Shown here piece by piece: positions 7,391-16,639 of a DNA stretch of 64,000 nucleotides. The notes beneath the pieces were generated by a model. It was not told where the DNA came from and ran no database searches. It saw nothing but the letters and a program-made list of their open reading frames with translations. The translations under genes and the position numbers were made by a program. The DNA comes from an uncultured Lachnospiraceae bacterium (GTDB lineage Bacteria; Bacillota; Clostridia; Lachnospirales; Lachnospiraceae), in the NCBI GenBank assembly GCA_902788035.1, contig CADAIL010000003.1, positions 62,001 through 126,000 of the forward strand, read 5' to 3'. How positions within the stretch are numbered: the stretch's first letter is position 1; each line of letters starts with the position of its first letter.

Positions 7391-8773
7391 TCAGCCAAGT
7401 TCCGGATACTTTTCAACAACTGCTGTGTTGAACTGAGCCAGAGCTTCATCATATGTAGCGTTGCCTTCGAAGTAGTTTCTCATAGCTCTCTGGAATTCTT
7501 CGTTGCAGCCCTGATCGTAGATGGAGATGTTGCTCATGTCTACAAGCTCAGCGCCTTCTGCGAGCATAGCGTACGGATTCTGGCCGCCGAGGATATCATT
7601 GCCGAAGCTCTCATCGCCGGCAAGTTTTGCAAGGACTTCCTTATTGTTGACACAGTCGGAATCCTTAACAGCGATGTCTTCAAGAACAGCTTCATCTGTT
7701 GTCATTGTGAGAATGATGTCTTTTACGAGTGTCGGGTTGTCTGTGCCGCGAGCTGCGCAGATCCATGTACCGCCCCAGTAGTAACCCTGCGGTCCGGTTG
7801 TGAGGCCCCAACCGCCTGCCTTGCCTACGGAACCGTCTTCATCAGCATGCATGGAGAAGTTGATGAGCCATGCCGGTCCGAAGTAGCAAAATACCGGAGA
7901 CTCTTCAAAGAAGCCCTTGCTCCAGTCATCGGACCAGAGGTCGTTCGTTGTTGTCTCGCCTGCATCTACGAGAGCCTTGGAGTCCTCTACCCACTTCTCA
8001 ATATTCGGGTCGATCGCGACCTTACCGTCAACTACCCACGGTGCGGATACGTTGTTGGAATATACACGGTATGTGTCATTGACAGTCGATGTGATGTTGT
8101 AGCCTTTCTCCTTCATCTTGGCAGCTGTCTCGTTAAATGTATCCCAATCTTTTACGAATTCCTGGACTTCTTCCGGCTCTGATACGCCGAGAACCTCCTG
8201 AGCAAGCTTTCTGTTATAGATGAGACCGGCGGAGCATGCCTGCCATGAAGCGCCGCGAAGCTCGCCGTTGGCATCTGTAACAACATCCTTGGTGTACTGA
8301 TACTGCTGATCAAGATCAGCGTCTGTGATGCCCAGCTCTGAAAGCGGCATAGCTACGTCAACATCGGCATCTACATACTTGAGAGCGTAGTCAGCTTCTA
8401 CCAGGAATAAGTCTACCTTGTCATCAGCTGCTGCGTCCGCGTTGCCCGGAAGCAGTGCATCCAGGTTATTCTGATATGCGTTGTCCTTGGTCGCTGTGAT
8501 AGTGAACTTGACAGTTACATCGCCGATCTTACCGGTCGTAGCGTCGATTTTCTCATATCCCGGATAGTGATCTGCGACGCGGTTGATGAATTCCTCGTTC
8601 CATACCTGGACATTGAGGACTGATCCCTCATCGCCGGCCGGTTCTGCTGTTGCTACTGTCGAGTCTGTGCCTGCCGGCTCTGCTGCCGGTGCCGGGGCTG
8701 ATGAGCCGCCGCAGGCTGCCAGACCTGTAACCATTGCTGCTGATAATGCAAGTGCAAGCCATTTTTTCTTCAT
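7391..8773 (-). CDS. Extracellular sugar-binding lipoprotein of the ABC importer
   Basis: This is the solute receptor of the CUT1 importer, anchored outside the membrane. The 460 residues begin with a lipoprotein signal (MKKKWLALALSAAMV) and lipobox GLAAC, so Cys21 is the lipidated residue. A short Ala/Glu/Thr-rich linker follows, then a family 1-type binding fold. Aromatic residues likely to stack on sugar rings are plentiful in the middle (GGWGLTTGPQGYYWGGTW). It is followed by two permease genes and preceded by the lacI-type gene, all on the minus strand. The neighbouring cellobiose phosphorylase suggests a cello-oligosaccharide ligand. Confidence 0.93.
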   Translation of the reverse strand: MKKKWLALALSAAMVTGLAACGGSSAPAPAAEPAGTDSTVATAEPAGDEGSVLNVQVWNEEFINRVADHYPGYEKIDATTGKIGDVTVKFTITATKDNAYQNNLDALLPGNADAAADDKVDLFLVEADYALKYVDADVDVAMPLSELGITDADLDQQYQYTKDVVTDANGELRGASWQACSAGLIYNRKLAQEVLGVSEPEEVQEFVKDWDTFNETAAKMKEKGYNITSTVNDTYRVYSNNVSAPWVVDGKVAIDPNIEKWVEDSKALVDAGETTTNDLWSDDWSKGFFEESPVFCYFGPAWLINFSMHADEDGSVGKAGGWGLTTGPQGYYWGGTWICAARGTDNPTLVKDIILTMTTDEAVLEDIAVKDSDCVNNKEVLAKLAGDESFGNDILGGQNPYAMLAEGAELVDMSNISIYDQGCNEEFQRAMRNYFEGNATYDEALAQFNTAVVEKYPELG

Positions 8774-8818
8774 TTTGGATTCCCTCCTGTTTAAATTATG
8801 GTTTGTAAACTATTTTCA

Positions 8819-8833
8819 TTGCATAGAATGCAA
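8819..8833. promoter_or_regulatory. Palindrome upstream of the binding-protein gene
   Basis: TTGCATAGAATGCAA is a 6-3-6 palindrome in the gap between the regulator stop and the binding-protein start. It could be an operator, but it lacks the central CG seen in the sites at 9885 and 10083. Confidence 0.3.
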
Positions 8834-8840
8834 ATGTTAA

Positions 8841-9851
8841 CTAATTGACCGCGCTTATCGTCTCACCCTCCACCAGGTATCCGTCGAGCACTGTGTTATC
8901 CTTGAGCGTCGTCCGCGGCTTTTCGATGAGTTCAATGATCTTGCTGGCCGCCGCCTCACCGATTCCTCTCATGTTCTGAGAATACGTCGTCAGCTTCGGA
9001 CTCAGGAGCCGCCCGATCGTCACTCCGTCATATCCGGCGACCGATATATCTTCCGGGATCGAAAGCCCTGCGTCCCGTATGGCGTTCATACCGCCTATGC
9101 ACGAGTAGTCATCCGGATACAAAATGCAGGTCGGCCTTCTCTTAAGAGCAAGCAGCTTTCGCGTTGCCTCACCGGCGGCCTCGTCATCGAGGTAAGCCAC
9201 CTCCAGCACGTACTCCTCCGGGACTTCCAGGCCTGCTTCCTCCATCGTGCCGAAAAATCCGGCGATCCGGTCATCGGTGACTGAGGAAGATTTGCCGTGA
9301 ATGTAGGCAATCCGCTTATGTCCGAGCGAGACAGCGTATCTGACCAGCTCCTGAATTCCCTTCTGATTGTTGGAAGAAATTGTCGCGCACCGGTCAAAAA
9401 CATGGTCGATCGTGACGACCGGGATACTTGAGTTGACCAGTTCCAGAACTTCCGGTTGGGTGAAATCCACACAGGCGATGACCACGCCGTCCACATTTCT
9501 GTACTTGCAGTGCTCCAGATACGTTACTTTCTTTTTCTGCAGCTGCATGTTGATGAACGTTATGTCATACCCCTGGCTCTCCGCTTCCACTCTGAGTCCC
9601 TCGAGGACTTCCGAAAAAAACGGATGTGTCAGTCCGCTTCTGTGTCCGTCCGCGAACAGTACACCGATATCATGCGTCGCCTTCGTCTTCAGTGCCCTCG
9701 CTGCCATGTTCGGCAGGTAACCCATTTCATTGGCTGTCTCTCGGATCTGAGCTCTTCGGGCTTCGCTGATATCGCTCTGGTTGTTCAAAGCCTTGCTCAC
9801 TGTCGCCACGGAAACTCCGCAGGCTGCCGCGATATCTTTTAACGAAACCAT
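8841..9851 (-). CDS. LacI-family transcriptional regulator
   Basis: A DNA-binding regulator, probably responding to a sugar from cellobiose breakdown. It has 336 residues. The N-terminal helix-turn-helix is VSLKDIAAACGVSVATVSKALN, followed by the hinge helix LPNMAARALKTK near residue 50. A periplasmic-binding-protein-like sensor domain runs to the C-terminus (FVNAS-type GVLFADGH, GYDGVTIGRLLSP). The start at 9851 is chosen because family members begin right at MVSLKDIA and AGGGGA precedes it; an upstream in-frame ATG at 9908 would overlap the promoter. It lies ahead of the importer genes and divergent from the phosphorylase. Confidence 0.95.
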   Translation of the reverse strand: MVSLKDIAAACGVSVATVSKALNNQSDISEARRAQIRETANEMGYLPNMAARALKTKATHDIGVLFADGHRSGLTHPFFSEVLEGLRVEAESQGYDITFINMQLQKKKVTYLEHCKYRNVDGVVIACVDFTQPEVLELVNSSIPVVTIDHVFDRCATISSNNQKGIQELVRYAVSLGHKRIAYIHGKSSSVTDDRIAGFFGTMEEAGLEVPEEYVLEVAYLDDEAAGEATRKLLALKRRPTCILYPDDYSCIGGMNAIRDAGLSIPEDISVAGYDGVTIGRLLSPKLTTYSQNMRGIGEAAASKIIELIEKPRTTLKDNTVLDGYLVEGETISAVN

Positions 9852-9884
9852 GGTGCGTCCCCTTTTCTGAACTACCTTAATCGT

Positions 9885-9924
9885 TTTCGTAACTCCATCA
9901 TATCCCATTCCTCGTTTTTGTCAA
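9885..9924 (-). promoter_or_regulatory. Promoter of the lacI-type gene with overlapping operator half-site
   Basis: On the minus strand TTGACA (9919-9924), 16 bases, then TATGAT (9897-9902). The expected start point falls on TTACGAAAA (TTTCGTA on the plus strand at 9885-9891), the same motif found in the phosphorylase promoter. This suggests autorepression. Confidence 0.6.
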
Positions 9925-10046
9925 TACCAAATATCAAATTGATGTCTTTTTTGTCATTTTCACACATCGAAGCTGCGTTAAAATGTGCACTTTTCACAAT
10001 CATTCTGAAAATTGAGCTTAATTTCTCTAATTGACCTTACTATCAG

Positions 10047-10077
10047 TTTCGTACTTTTTCAAGCAAAAACTACGAAA
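10047..10077. promoter_or_regulatory. Inverted pair of TTTCGTA motifs
   Basis: TTTCGTA at 10047-10053 and its complement TACGAAA at 10071-10077 face each other with a 17-bp gap, just upstream of the phosphorylase promoter. They may be auxiliary operator half-sites. Confidence 0.4.
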
Positions 10078-10082
10078 ACTCT

Positions 10083-10112
10083 ATTGATTTTTTCGTAATA
10101 ATCAATTATATT
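10083..10112 (+). promoter_or_regulatory. Cellobiose phosphorylase promoter with embedded LacI-type operator
   Basis: TTGATT (10084-10089), a 17-bp spacer, then TATATT (10107-10112). A 24-bp palindrome at 10083-10106 (ATTGATT...AATCAAT, 10 of 12 paired positions) is centred on C-G at 10094/10095, as is typical of LacI-family operators. It covers the -35 box and the spacer, so bound repressor would block polymerase. The remainder of the 9925-10082 gap shows no gene. Confidence 0.6.
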
Positions 10113-10201
10113 GTCCATAAACAGAGTGGTTTCTACCGGTCCTTTATCCCAAGGTGCCGGATATAGTCAGGTACGCCTATCATCACAAGAAGGAGATTGC
10201 C

Positions 10202-12637
10202 ATGAAATACGGTTATTTTGACGACAGGAATAAAGAATACGTCATTACCACACCAAGAACTCCTCTCCCCTGGATCAATTATCTGGGATGCGAAGAATTC
10301 TTTACGCTCATATCCAATACCGGAGGCGGTTACAGCTTCTACAAAGACGCCAAGCTTCTCCGTCTCACCAGGTTCCGCTACAACAACACGCCAAAGGATT
10401 CCAACGGGCACTATTTCTATATTAAGGACGGTGACACGATCTGGAACCCCGGATGGCAGCCGACCCAGACAGAACTCGACACTTACTCCTGCCGGCACGG
10501 CATGGGCTATACAGTCATAAAGGGCAGCAAAAATAAACTCTCCGCCGAAGTTACAGCGTTCGTACCGATCGGTGATTCCGCGGAAGTCCTTCGGGTCAGA
10601 GTCAAAAACGAAGATACGGTCTCCCGCAGTTTCAAGCTTTTCTCTTATGTGGAGTTCTGCCTCTGGAACGCGATGGACGACATGACGAACTTCCAGAGAA
10701 ACTACAGCACCGGCGAAGTTGAGATCGACGGGTCCTCGATTTATCACAAGACTGAATACCGCGAGCGCAGGAACCATTACGCAGTCTTTACAGTAAACGC
10801 CCCCTGCGACGCTTACGATACAGACCGCGACAGCTTCCTCGGCGTCTACGGCGGTCCTCATGCTCCGGAGGCGGTCCTTGCCGGAAAGCTGAACAATAAA
10901 AAAGCCAGCGGCTGGTCTCCGATCGGAGCCCATGAGCTGGATCTTACTCTCAGTGCCGGAGAAGAAAAATCCTTCATCTTCCTCCTCGGATATGTGGAAG
11001 TACCGAGAGATCAGAAATGGGAATCCCGCGGGGTCGTAAATAAAGGACCGGCAAGAGAGCTCATCTCCAGGTATTCGACCGATGAGCAGGTCGATGTTGC
11101 ATTTGCAGCGCTAAAGGCTTACTGGGACGATCTTCTCTCCACATTCTCGGCTGTCACGCCGGAAAATGAGTTCACACGGATGGTCAACATCTGGCATCAG
11201 TATCAGTGCATGGTGACCTTCAACATGTCCCGCTCAGCCTCCTACTATGAATCCGGCATAGGCCGCGGCATGGGCTTCCGCGACTCCAGCCAGGACCTCT
11301 TTGGTTTCGTACACCTGATCCCGGACAAAGCGCGCCAGAGGCTCCTCGATATTGCCGCCACCCAGTTCCCGGACGGCAGCGCCTACCACCAGTATCAGCC
11401 GCTCACCAAGCGCGGCAACATGGATGTCGGAAGCGGTTTCAACGATGACCCGCTGTGGCTCATAGCAGGCGTATCCGCCTATATCCGTGAGACCGGCGAC
11501 TACACGATTCTCGATGAGGTGACACCGTTCGATAACGACGACTCGCTGGCAGCACCTCTCCTTGAGCATCTGCACAGGTCTTTCAATTACACCGTGACAC
11601 ACAAGGGTCCCCACGGTCTTCCGCTCATCGGCCGTGCCGACTGGAACGACTGCCTGAACCTCAACTGCTTCTCCGACGAACCGGGAGAATCCTTCCAGAC
11701 AACAGGTCCGAGCGAAGGTCCGGTCGCCGAGTCCGTCTTCATCGCGGGAATGTTCGTCAAGTATGGCAAAGAATATGTGGAAATTCTGAGGCATATCGGC
11801 GATGAGGAGAAGGCACTTGCTGCGGAGAAAGAGATTGCGGTGATGGAGAAAACAGTCCTCACCGAGGGCTGGGACGGCGAGTGGTTCCTCAGGGCTTACG
11901 ACGCCTTCGGCCAGAAAGTCGGATCACATGAATGTGAGGACGGCCAGATCTTTATCGAGCCTCAGGGATTCTGCGTCATGGCCGGCATCGGAAAGGATAC
12001 AGGCGAAGCCCAGAAAGCCCTGGACAGCACCAGAGAAAGGCTTGAGTGCGAATACGGCATCATGATCCTTCAGCCCGCTTACAGGGATTATCACCTGAAT
12101 CTCGGCGAAGTATCCTCCTACCCGCCCGGCTACAAGGAAAATGCCGGCATCTTCTGCCACAATAACCCCTGGGTCTCCATAGCGGAGGCGGAGATGGGCC
12201 ACGGCAACCGCGCCTACAGCATATACAAAAAAATCACCCCCTCCTATCTCGAGGATAAGGGTGAGATCCATAGGACAGAGCCGTACGCATACTGCCAGAT
12301 GGTCGGCGGCCGCGACGCAGTGAACTTCGGCGAGGGCAAGAACAGCTGGCTGACAGGCACGGCCTCCTGGACATTTGTGGACGCGTCGCAGTACATTCTC
12401 GGCATCTATCCGGATTTTGACGGACTCCGCGTGCGCCCGTGCATTCCGGCTTCATGGTCTGAATTCAAGGTGACAAGAAAATTCCGCGGCGCAACCTATC
12501 ACATAACAGTTAAGAACCCGAAAAATATTGAATCCGTTGATTACACCGTCACAGTGGACGGATCAAAGGCAGCGACAAATATCCTGCCGGTGGCTCCGGC
12601 AGGAAGCACTGTTAACGTTGAGGTTATCATCGGCTGA
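10202..12637 (+). CDS. Cellobiose phosphorylase (GH94)
   Basis: It splits cellobiose with phosphate into glucose 1-phosphate and glucose in the cytoplasm, saving one ATP per disaccharide. The 811 residues have the GH94 layout. The N-terminal beta-sandwich begins [15 protein letters not shown] and is followed by [10 protein letters not shown]. The (alpha/alpha)6 barrel carries [11 protein letters not shown] near residues 478-487, which holds the catalytic acid Asp. The phosphate-site region TGTASW lies near residue 720. The start at 10202 follows AAGGAG; an upstream ATG at 10154 has no site. It is divergent from the regulator and importer, which supports cellobiose as substrate over longer cellodextrins. 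Confidence 0.93.
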   Translation: MKYGYFDDRNKEYVITTPRTPLPWINYLGCEEFFTLISNTGGGYSFYKDAKLLRLTRFRYNNTPKDSNGHYFYIKDGDTIWNPGWQPTQTELDTYSCRHGMGYTVIKGSKNKLSAEVTAFVPIGDSAEVLRVRVKNEDTVSRSFKLFSYVEFCLWNAMDDMTNFQRNYSTGEVEIDGSSIYHKTEYRERRNHYAVFTVNAPCDAYDTDRDSFLGVYGGPHAPEAVLAGKLNNKKASGWSPIGAHELDLTLSAGEEKSFIFLLGYVEVPRDQKWESRGVVNKGPARELISRYSTDEQVDVAFAALKAYWDDLLSTFSAVTPENEFTRMVNIWHQYQCMVTFNMSRSASYYESGIGRGMGFRDSSQDLFGFVHLIPDKARQRLLDIAATQFPDGSAYHQYQPLTKRGNMDVGSGFNDDPLWLIAGVSAYIRETGDYTILDEVTPFDNDDSLAAPLLEHLHRSFNYTVTHKGPHGLPLIGRADWNDCLNLNCFSDEPGESFQTTGPSEGPVAESVFIAGMFVKYGKEYVEILRHIGDEEKALAAEKEIAVMEKTVLTEGWDGEWFLRAYDAFGQKVGSHECEDGQIFIEPQGFCVMAGIGKDTGEAQKALDSTRERLECEYGIMILQPAYRDYHLNLGEVSSYPPGYKENAGIFCHNNPWVSIAEAEMGHGNRAYSIYKKITPSYLEDKGEIHRTEPYAYCQMVGGRDAVNFGEGKNSWLTGTASWTFVDASQYILGIYPDFDGLRVRPCIPASWSEFKVTRKFRGATYHITVKNPKNIESVDYTVTVDGSKAATNILPVAPAGSTVNVEVIIG

Positions 12638-12659
12638 GATTTCCGCGAGGGCTCACTTG

Positions 12660-12711
12660 GTGCCCTGTGGGTAGAACGTCCGCTGGACGTTCGCTCTTAC
12701 CCGCAGGGCAC
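12660..12711. repeat. Long hairpin after the phosphorylase gene
   Basis: GTGCCCTG.GGGTA pairs with TACCC.CAGGGCAC around an inner ACGTCC/GGACGT stem. There is no U-tract, so it may be a 3' stabilising structure rather than a terminator. Confidence 0.5.
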
Positions 12712-12744
12712 GTAGGCGCCGACCGTAGCGAAGCGTAGACCGCA

Positions 12745-12818
12745 GGGATTCGGTTTGAAATTATGTCAGCTCACGCTGACCCGAATCCCGCGCCAAGTCT
12801 CGCGAGCGAGACTTGAAT
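12745..12818. repeat. Dispersed two-hairpin repeat, full copy
   Basis: An outer stem GGGATTCGG/CCGAATCCC encloses an inner stem GTCAGC/GCTGAC. CGCGCC and a second hairpin, AAGTCTCGCGAGCGAGACTT, follow. Other copies are at 4629, 37904 and 47905. Confidence 0.75.
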
Positions 12819-12819
12819 A

Positions 12820-12859
12820 AAAGACCCCTGTCTCCATTCTTTCCGGAGACCGGGGTCTT
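12820..12859 (-). terminator. Terminator of the rnf operon
   Basis: AAGACCCC..GTCTCC pairs with GGAGAC..GGGGTCTT. On the minus strand it is followed by TTTTATT. It lies between the convergent phosphorylase and rnfB genes. Confidence 0.8.
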
Positions 12860-12916
12860 ATATTTCATCAGCAATATTCATTTCAGCAGCAGATAAGCCG
12901 ATACCGTCTTTCAGAA

Positions 12917-13735
12917 TCAGGCAGTCTCCGCCTCGCGCCTTGTGATAATGACCTTAGCCGGGCACTTGGACGCGCACTTGCCGCACTGTACACACGTAGC
13001 GTAGTTGATATGGGCAATGTTGTCCTCGACCTTGATTGAGTTGTTGTCGCATACGAGCGTGCAGGCCTTGCAGCCGATGCAGCCAGCAGCACACTGGGCC
13101 TTTGTCGCCTTGCCCTTTTCCTGGCTTGCGCACGCGACGGCGTAGATCTGCTTGTCCGGAATGATCTCGATCAGATGCTGCGGGCAGACACTTGCGCACT
13201 TGCCGCAGCCGACGCACTTCGTGCGGTCGACCTTGGCGATGCCGTCCACGATGTGGATCGCGTCGAACTCGCATACCGATACGCACTCACCGAGACCAAG
13301 GCAGCCGGTCTGGCACATCTTTGTTCCCTTGCCGGGTATCGCGGCTGCAGCACCGCAGCTGTTGATACCGATGTAGTTGGCATTGTCATAAGCTTTTTCG
13401 CATGTGCCTGAGCACTTGACGAAGGCTACTTTCTTGTCGATTGAACCTGCCTCGACGCCCATGATCGCAGAGATTTTCTCAGCGACAGCAGCGCCGCCGA
13501 CCGGGCATTTATTGACCGGAGCGTCACCCTTCGCGATGGCGGCCGCAAGGCCGTCACAGCCGGGATAACCGCAGGCGCCGCAGTTGTTGCCCGGAAGACA
13601 TTCGCGCACTGCGGTCTCCTTCGGGTCGACTTCTACCTTGAACTTATTGCCTGTGAACACAAGCATGATACCGACAAGGAACGCTACGACGGCAAGCAGA
13701 ATAATAGTAATAATCAATAATGCACTTCCACTCAT
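12917..13735 (-). CDS. rnfB: Rnf complex subunit B (iron-sulfur protein)
   Basis: RnfB carries electrons from ferredoxin into the membrane-bound Rnf complex, which passes them to NAD+ while pumping Na+ or H+. The 272 residues start with one membrane helix (residues 5-27). The RnfB-type cluster motif GNNCGACGYPGCDGLAAAI is near residue 50. Three further cysteine clusters of ferredoxin type follow, among them CVGCGKCASVCP and CVQCGKCASKCP, with CIGCKACTLVC between them. It is the last gene of the rnf operon and starts 11 bp after rnfA; the terminator at 12820 follows. Confidence 0.96.
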   Translation of the reverse strand: MSGSALLIITIILLAVVAFLVGIMLVFTGNKFKVEVDPKETAVRECLPGNNCGACGYPGCDGLAAAIAKGDAPVNKCPVGGAAVAEKISAIMGVEAGSIDKKVAFVKCSGTCEKAYDNANYIGINSCGAAAAIPGKGTKMCQTGCLGLGECVSVCEFDAIHIVDGIAKVDRTKCVGCGKCASVCPQHLIEIIPDKQIYAVACASQEKGKATKAQCAAGCIGCKACTLVCDNNSIKVEDNIAHINYATCVQCGKCASKCPAKVIITRREAETA

Positions 13736-13746
13736 ATCCTGCCTCC

Positions 13747-14331
13747 TTAGCTAAGTGTGCTGAATCCGAAGAAAGCCATTCCCATCAGCGTCGCGGTAAA
13801 AAGAACAAGCGGAGCTCCCTTGATCGGAGCGGGGATATCATTCCCCTCCATCTTCTCGCGGATACCCGCCAGAAGGACGATCGCGATTGTATAACCTACG
13901 CCGGTGCCGAAACCGGAAATGACACTTTCGATGAAGTTGTAGCCGTCACTTACATTGTTCAGGGCAACACCGAGGACCGCGCAGTTCGTTGTGATCAGCG
14001 GAAGGTAGATGCCGAGTGCTGTGTAAAGTGCCGGAGATGTCTTTTTAAGGAACATCTCAACGACCTGGACCAGGGCCGCTATGACGATGATGAAAACGAT
14101 CGTCTGCAGATAATCAAGACCGAGCGGCTCCAGAATAAATGTGTACAGAAGATTGGCTACCGCGGAAGCGATCGTAATAACGAAGATGACCGCGCCGCCG
14201 AGGGAAGCCGAAGTCTTGATCTTATTAGAAACGCCGAGGAATGAGCAGATTCCGAGGAACTGGCTGAGGACGACGTTATTGACCAGGGCTGCCCCGATAA
14301 TAATCATAAAGAGAGACGTATTTCCACTCAT
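13747..14331 (-). CDS. rnfA: Rnf complex subunit A
   Basis: An integral membrane subunit of the Rnf ferredoxin:NAD+ oxidoreductase, paralogous to RnfE. The 194 residues form about six membrane helices, with the conserved NNVVLSQFLGICSFLGVS near residues 18-35 and TNCAVLGVAL in the middle. RnfA and RnfE together hold a membrane-embedded [2Fe-2S] centre through such cysteine-bearing motifs. Its ATG overlaps the rnfE stop by four bases (ATGA), which implies translational coupling. Confidence 0.96.
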   Translation of the reverse strand: MSGNTSLFMIIIGAALVNNVVLSQFLGICSFLGVSNKIKTSASLGGAVIFVITIASAVANLLYTFILEPLGLDYLQTIVFIIVIAALVQVVEMFLKKTSPALYTALGIYLPLITTNCAVLGVALNNVSDGYNFIESVISGFGTGVGYTIAIVLLAGIREKMEGNDIPAPIKGAPLVLFTATLMGMAFFGFSTLS

Positions 14332-15017
14332 GCTTTCGCCTCCTTCTTATCGCAGTTTGCTTTATCTGCCACAGCGCATGTCGCGCAGCTGCCTTCACAT
14401 CCGCCGTCAACGAGATCATTGGCGCGGGTCTGAATCTTCATTGCGTTCATGAACATAACAATGAGACCGAGGATCAGGAAAGCGCCCGGAGCCTTGACCA
14501 GAAGGTCGATCGGCTTGTAGAAGGACGGCATGACCTGCACGCCGCAGAGCGTTCCGGCGCCGAACAGTTCACGGAAGAACGCGATCGCCATGATACCGAT
14601 CGTGAATCCGAGTCCCATGCCGATACCGTCCATCGCGGACTCGATCGGGCCGTTCTTGGAAGCGTACGCTTCGGCGCGTCCGAGAATGATGCAGTTGACA
14701 ACGATCAGCGGAATATATACGCCGAGGGCGTCGTTGATAGCTACGAAGTAAGCCTGCATGATCAGCTGTACGACCGTGACGAAGGACGCCACGATGACGA
14801 TGAAAGCCGGCAGACGGACCTCATCCGGAATAATATTGCGGACGAGGGATATAACGATATTGGAGATGACCAGAACGGCGATCGTCGAAGCGCCCATACC
14901 GATGGCGTTCGTGACTGACGTTGTGACAGCCAGAGCCGGGCACATACCGAGCATCATGATAAAGACGGGGTTTTCTTTGACGATACCGTTGTAAATGCGT
15001 TCTGTATATTTATTCAC
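14328..15017 (-). CDS. rnfE: Rnf complex subunit E
   Basis: The membrane subunit paired with RnfA. The 229 residues have about six helices and the motifs NPVFIMMLGMCPALAVT and VVNCIILGRAEAYASKN, each with the cysteine used for the shared iron-sulfur centre. The C-terminus (GGCEGSCATCAVADKANC) is unusually cysteine-rich, with five cysteines in the last 25 residues. It starts 11 bp after the rnfD/G fusion and overlaps rnfA by 4 bp. Confidence 0.95.
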   Translation of the reverse strand: MNKYTERIYNGIVKENPVFIMMLGMCPALAVTTSVTNAIGMGASTIAVLVISNIVISLVRNIIPDEVRLPAFIVIVASFVTVVQLIMQAYFVAINDALGVYIPLIVVNCIILGRAEAYASKNGPIESAMDGIGMGLGFTIGIMAIAFFRELFGAGTLCGVQVMPSFYKPIDLLVKAPGAFLILGLIVMFMNAMKIQTRANDLVDGGCEGSCATCAVADKANCDKKEAKA

Positions 15018-15028
15018 AACTGCCCTCC

Positions 15029-16639
15029 TTACCCTGCGATCAGATAATTGTTATAGAAGTCGATAGCTGCATTGACCGCATTGACGACAGCGCCGCTTGT
15101 TGTGGACGCGCCGGAGACGGAGTCGATCTCGTTGTCCGCTGTGGATCCGCCGGCCTTGTTGAGGGTGAAGCTGTCCACCTTGACGTTCGCGAACTGGGCT
15201 TTCCAGTCATCTGTGTCGACGAGCATACCCATACCGGCTGTCTCAGTGAGGGTCGTGAAGGAGATGCCGATCACTGTTCCCTCTGTATCGAAACCGACGG
15301 ACAGAGCGATCTCGCCGTCATAGCCTTCCATACTTGAGCAGTTGATGGCATAACCGACTACATTGCCGGAGGCATCGACTGCCTGAACAGCCTCATTGAT
15401 ATAGGCCTTTCCGAAAGCGCCGTCAGCGTAGTAGCCGGCTTCCTTCATCTCCTCGATCTGTGCGGTGACATCATCGTCATATTCAAATGTATCCGCTGTC
15501 GGAACAACCGACTCATAAGCCTCGAGAGCCTTAGCCAGATTATTCTCGGCGATGCGTTCGGATGTCATCATATTGACACCCGCGAGAGCACCGCCGGCGA
15601 CGACAGTGATGAGAGTGAGGACGATTGCCGAAGGCGGAATCGCGATACCGCTCTTCTTCGGAGCGTTCATTTCCTCAACGCTCGGGATCACGCTTGCGCC
15701 CTTCTTGCCGATGCCGAACGGCTGCGGAACCGGCATAAGGTCGATCAGCGGAACAGCAAGGTTAGCTATGATGATTGCGTATGTCGAGCTGTCAGCCATG
15801 CTGCCGAAGCATCTGAAGATCGCAGACAGGAATCCGTACAAGCATCCGAAGATCAGCTGACCGGACCATGTCATCGGAGAAGTGACCGGGTCAGTCGCCA
15901 TGAAGAACGCACCGAGCATGAAACCGCCGCCGACGATGTGAGCCGCGATGAACATCGGGTCCATGCCCTTCTCGCCGAATGCTGCCATGAAAATGATAAA
16001 GCTGACGATACTGGCTACCGGGATCTCCCAGCTGATCGTGTCGGAGACGATGAGCCAGATGCCGCCGATAATAATGCAGATCACGCTGGCACCGATGTGA
16101 CCCATCTCAAGTCCGAGGAACATGCGGAGTACATTGACGGAACCGCCATTGCCAAGAACAGCAAGCGGTGTAGCGCCGGTAACTGCGTCATAACTGTAGT
16201 CTGTCATGACCTTGCCGAAAGAGATCAGCAGGAACGCGCGGCCTGCCAGAGCCGGGTTCATAAAGTTCTGGCCGAGACCTCCGAAGAAGCACTTGCCGAA
16301 CAGGATGGCAAATATGCCGCCGGCTACCGGGCAGTAAAGCGGGACCGAAGGCGGCAGGCAGAGCGCCATAAGGAGACCTGTCAGAATGGCTGAGCCGTCG
16401 TAGAGCGTGTTCGGTCTGTGGCAAATCAGATCAAAAACATACTCAGTCACCATACAGGAAAGAATACTTGCGATGATGACAAGCGCGGAACTGAGACCGA
16501 AATGGCCGATTCCGACGATTGTAAGCGGTATAAGTCCTATAATGACATTGAACATGACTCCGCCGGTCGTGATCGAGTCGCGAAGATGCGGCGAGGAGGA
16601 TACATGCTTTAATGTACTATCTTTTCCGATTGTACTCAT
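15029..16639 (-). CDS. Fused Rnf subunits D and G
   Basis: One 536-residue protein combines two normally separate flavin subunits. Residues 1 to about 318 are RnfD, a multi-helix membrane protein with the flavinylation motif DAVTGAT (acceptor Thr157). After a linker (FGIGKKGASVIPSVEEMNAPKK), residues about 333-536 are RnfG: one membrane helix, then an FMN-binding domain with DSVSGASTTSGAV, whose acceptor would be Ser512 where Thr is usual. There is no stop or frameshift at the joint. Rnf operons usually have separate rnfD and rnfG; here neither exists elsewhere in the operon. The start overlaps rnfC by 4 bp. Confidence 0.93.
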   Translation of the reverse strand: MSTIGKDSTLKHVSSSPHLRDSITTGGVMFNVIIGLIPLTIVGIGHFGLSSALVIIASILSCMVTEYVFDLICHRPNTLYDGSAILTGLLMALCLPPSVPLYCPVAGGIFAILFGKCFFGGLGQNFMNPALAGRAFLLISFGKVMTDYSYDAVTGATPLAVLGNGGSVNVLRMFLGLEMGHIGASVICIIIGGIWLIVSDTISWEIPVASIVSFIIFMAAFGEKGMDPMFIAAHIVGGGFMLGAFFMATDPVTSPMTWSGQLIFGCLYGFLSAIFRCFGSMADSSTYAIIIANLAVPLIDLMPVPQPFGIGKKGASVIPSVEEMNAPKKSGIAIPPSAIVLTLITVVAGGALAGVNMMTSERIAENNLAKALEAYESVVPTADTFEYDDDVTAQIEEMKEAGYYADGAFGKAYINEAVQAVDASGNVVGYAINCSSMEGYDGEIALSVGFDTEGTVIGISFTTLTETAGMGMLVDTDDWKAQFANVKVDSFTLNKAGGSTADNEIDSVSGASTTSGAVVNAVNAAIDFYNNYLIAG

